Shown piece by piece: positions 62,183 to 64,000 of a DNA stretch of 64,000 bases (its first letter is position 1; every line of letters begins with the position of its first letter). The position numbers and the translations under genes are program-made. This stretch comes from Sciurus carolinensis (Eukaryota; Chordata; Mammalia; Rodentia; Sciuridae), in NCBI RefSeq assembly GCF_902686445.1, contig NC_062214.1, positions 89,570,738 to 89,634,737 on the forward strand. Direction: 5' to 3'. The notes beneath the pieces were generated by a model, which saw only the letters and a program-made list of their open reading frames with translations, was not told the origin of the DNA and ran no database searches.

Positions 62183-62196
62183 TTTCCCCCTTTCTT
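62183..62196 (-). promoter_or_regulatory. Retroviral polypurine tract
   Basis: On the - strand it reads AAGAAAGGGGGAAA and directly abuts the LTR TG. This is the primer site for plus-strand DNA synthesis and fixes the LTR edge and the proviral orientation. Confidence 0.9.
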
Positions 62197-62299
62197 ATAT
62201 AAAATTATTGACCATATTTCGATAGCCATATTTTAAGGGGTGATGGAGGCTATGTGGCGAGGCGGGGGCGCAGCTTGCCTGAACAGGTACAGAGCTGGA

Positions 62300-62448
62300 G
62301 TGACAATCCCTCGGGAACTGCGCCTGTCTTAGGTTGTCCGTGGCAGAGCAACATCCTTACCCGTCATTGGATAATGAGGCTCTAGCCCTCATTTCCTGTC
62401 TTAGGTTGGTATGAGCTCTCACGAATCTTACCCGTCATTGGCTGTCCA
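62300..62448 (-). promoter_or_regulatory. CTE-like RNA export element of the retrovirus
   Basis: Between env and the 3' LTR lie two near-identical motif pairs. CCAATGACGGGTAAG occurs at 62427-62441 and 62356-62370. AACCTAAGACAGG occurs at 62395-62407 and 62323-62335. Outer (GGACAGCC) and central pairing sequences allow a long hairpin with two symmetric internal loops. This is the architecture and loop sequence of the constitutive transport element of simian type D retroviruses, which binds the cell mRNA exporter NXF1 (TAP) so that unspliced RNA leaves the nucleus. The location is also the same. The function here is inferred from the match; both loop pairs look intact. Confidence 0.9.
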
Positions 62449-62481
62449 GTTCAGCTCACAGGGGTGATGGTTTATTAAGAT

Positions 62482-62949
62482 CTAATATTGATCAGATGTT
62501 GCACCATCGCGATCCATCATCTCCAGTCGATGGTAATGAACCTGAATAGGTTTCGCCTGTATAGCCTCAATTTGAGCTCTAAGAAAAGCCATGATCTTGT
62601 TGAATATCAAAGGACCTATAGATACAATAAGCAGCAAGCAAAGGAGGTGACCTAGGAAGGGAAGGAGATAGGGAAGGAGTCCACTGAATCCAGTCCATAG
62701 TGGATTATCAGCCAGTGCTCGTCGGCGTTTTTCTAAGTCTTCCCGCAGCTGTTTGATCTTGTCCTTAACAATTCCTGACTTGTTGGCATAGAAACAGCAT
62801 TTTTCCTGCAAAGCCAGACAAATGCCTCCCTGTTCAGCAGTTAGAAGGTCTAAACCTCTCCTATTTTGTAGGACCACTTCTGCTAAGGAATCCACCTGAT
62901 CTTGAAGATCTTGTATGGTACTTGAGAGTATCTGTACATCAGAAATCAA
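62482..62949 (-). pseudogene. env: ERV env, transmembrane subunit C-terminal part
   Basis: A 155-codon frame with the parts of a retroviral TM subunit in order: a heptad-type coiled coil (about 5-35), the immunosuppressive-type region [14 protein letters not shown] (27-40), the CX6CC motif (C44, C51, C52) that can disulphide-link to SU, a second helix, a membrane anchor at about 92-118 and a roughly 35-residue tail. The CX6CC motif and sequence style place it with gamma-type envelopes, nearest the type D/RD114 interference group. It is one frame away from the upstream env frame, so the two parts are not translated as one protein. Stop at 62482. Confidence 0.9.
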
Positions 62950-63722
62950 TTGTCTGGATAATTTTGTATATTGAGTAAGAGAGACCCCCCAAACCAGCAG
63001 TACCTGAGGCCACTGCTGTAGTTATTCCAAGTCCTGCAAGTAAAGGGATAAAGGTGACAGCACGTTTAGCTCGTCCTGCAATGTGATCAATTGTTGGTAT
63101 AGGAACAGGCTCATCTCCTGGAATAATATCTACATCTGGGAGCAAGGCAGCTAAGACACATAGTCCAGTCCAGTTGGCTGGCAGTTGAGTGAAAGCCTTA
63201 TTACCTCCACAGACAAATACGGTGCCATTAGGGGGGCACAATGGCTGTAAAAATTTGAATGTCTCAGAGCAATCACTAAATGTCATAATCCCTACATTTA
63301 AATCCCAGGTATTATTATAGCCAGGTGAGAAAAAGCAAGTAGTATTGGAAAATGTGAATGGCTGTACCAAAAATGGTGGAGTCGGTAGACAATTTTTACT
63401 GGTTAAATTGGACCATGGTGTATTAGGATAGGTTACATTTCCAGCAATTTTTCTAGTAGGGGTAGCAGCTGAGTCATTTCTATAATCAATTGGAATAGCT
63501 AATGGAGCGGGATATCCTAACTGCAAGCAAAGCCAACAATCTGCAGTCAAGGGAGAATTAGACCGATTAAGCAAGGCATAAGTGGCTTCAAGAATATCGT
63601 AGGTGGCAGGGTCTATCTCAGAAGGTCTGTGTTTAGGTAATGCTAGTGGGTGATATAAGAGACTAGGATGCAGTTCCTCGTACATCCGTTGAATTTTCTC
63701 ATAGACTTGTTTGGCTCTATTA
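62939..63722 (-). pseudogene. env: ERV env, surface subunit (5' cut) to fusion peptide
   Basis: The frame is open from 63832, inside the neighbouring LTR, to a stop at 62939 (297 codons); residues from about 39 on are env. It shows the SU CWLC motif (residues 99-102), seven N-glycosylation sequons, a furin-type site RAKR (254-257), and a hydrophobic, Gly/Ala-rich fusion peptide (258-283). The env signal peptide and N-terminal part of SU are missing, because the LTR abuts here. A frameshift at about 62940-62970 ends the frame and moves the rest of TM to another frame. Only this one break is seen in about 1.2 kb, so the env has decayed little. Confidence 0.9.
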
Positions 63723-64000
63723 TGTCCCGACCCGCGGGACATCAACGCGGACGGCAAACCTAAGAGAGAAGGAATGAAGGGACAAGAGACACAGGGAGTG
63801 ACAGCAAGACAGGAATTCTGATCAAGCTGCAAATTTTTATTGTTCTCACGGGTATTTATGCTGAAGGAATGAGGGGTATGACGAGGTGCAGCCTGGTTGG
63901 TTGTATTCTTCTGCTGGGTTCCTGATAGGGTGCAAATTCGCGCTGGCGGGAAGGTGAAGTTCGCGCCGGCGGGAAAGTGTAGTCCCGGAAGAGAAGCCGT
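63723..64000 (-). repeat. Second, related LTR (partial, runs off the window)
   Basis: Aligns with 61789-62070 from its 3' end onward, with about 25-30 differences by eye in some 275 bases. AATAAA is at 63836-63841 and a TATA-like GCATAAATACC lies just beyond it. Its terminus GGTCGGGACA abuts env at 63722/63723 with no primer-binding site between. It keeps CpGs where the 3' LTR has TG or CA, suggesting it is younger. The 5' part lies beyond the window. Confidence 0.88.

Noticed and set aside
62482..63832. A functional host-captured env (syncytin-like) gene
   Set aside because: The frame is broken once and the env N-terminus is absent at this place, so as it stands it cannot be a full envelope gene.
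61789..64000. A simple provirus with a deleted gag-pol interior
   Set aside because: Not excluded, but the exact LTR-env junction, lack of a primer-binding site and LTR divergence favour a nested insertion.

Overview
The window looks like genomic DNA from a rodent of the squirrel family (Sciuridae). It is full of tRNA-Ala-derived ID SINEs and B1-dID dimers (a 7SL-derived B1 half joined to an ID half), many in a subtype with an AT-rich tail that I associate with squirrels. It also holds rodent-type L1 3' ends, older L1M, MIR and MER5 relics, and mammalian intron-exon structure. The species call is inference from repeat content only.

The main gene is IGDCC3 (PUNC), a DCC-family immunoglobulin/fibronectin receptor-like membrane protein, on the + strand in 14 coding exons (2519-41849) with its 3' end near 43475. 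Its CpG-island promoter covers about 1980-3430. Intron 2 is about 30 kb (5175-35155), carries most of the SINE load, and holds a second CpG island at about 20430-21400. Exon 8 lacks one base relative to the frame of its neighbours. Read literally, this stops translation in exon 9 before the fibronectin and transmembrane parts. It is either a real frameshift or a base-call/assembly error.

From 43480 to 58860 the sequence is intergenic and repeat-rich: an L1 ORF2 relic, a 5'-truncated L1 with target-site duplications, and an LTR relic broken up by SINEs. A U5 spliceosomal snRNA gene lies at 58884-59000 on the - strand with a proximal sequence element, an octamer and a 3' box. A U5 gene convergent to IGDCC3 fits the known mammalian order, in which RNU5B-1 and RNU5A-1 lie downstream of IGDCC3, and supports both identifications.

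The right end (61789-64000) is an endogenous retrovirus on the - strand. It has a complete 3' LTR, a polypurine tract, an RNA-export element closely resembling the constitutive transport element (CTE) of type D retroviruses, and env in two long frames separated by one frameshift. A second related LTR abuts the env sequence exactly at the LTR terminus and runs off the window. That junction looks more like a later LTR insertion into env than like a simple internally deleted provirus. The CTE-bearing element and the IGDCC3 frameshift are the most notable findings.
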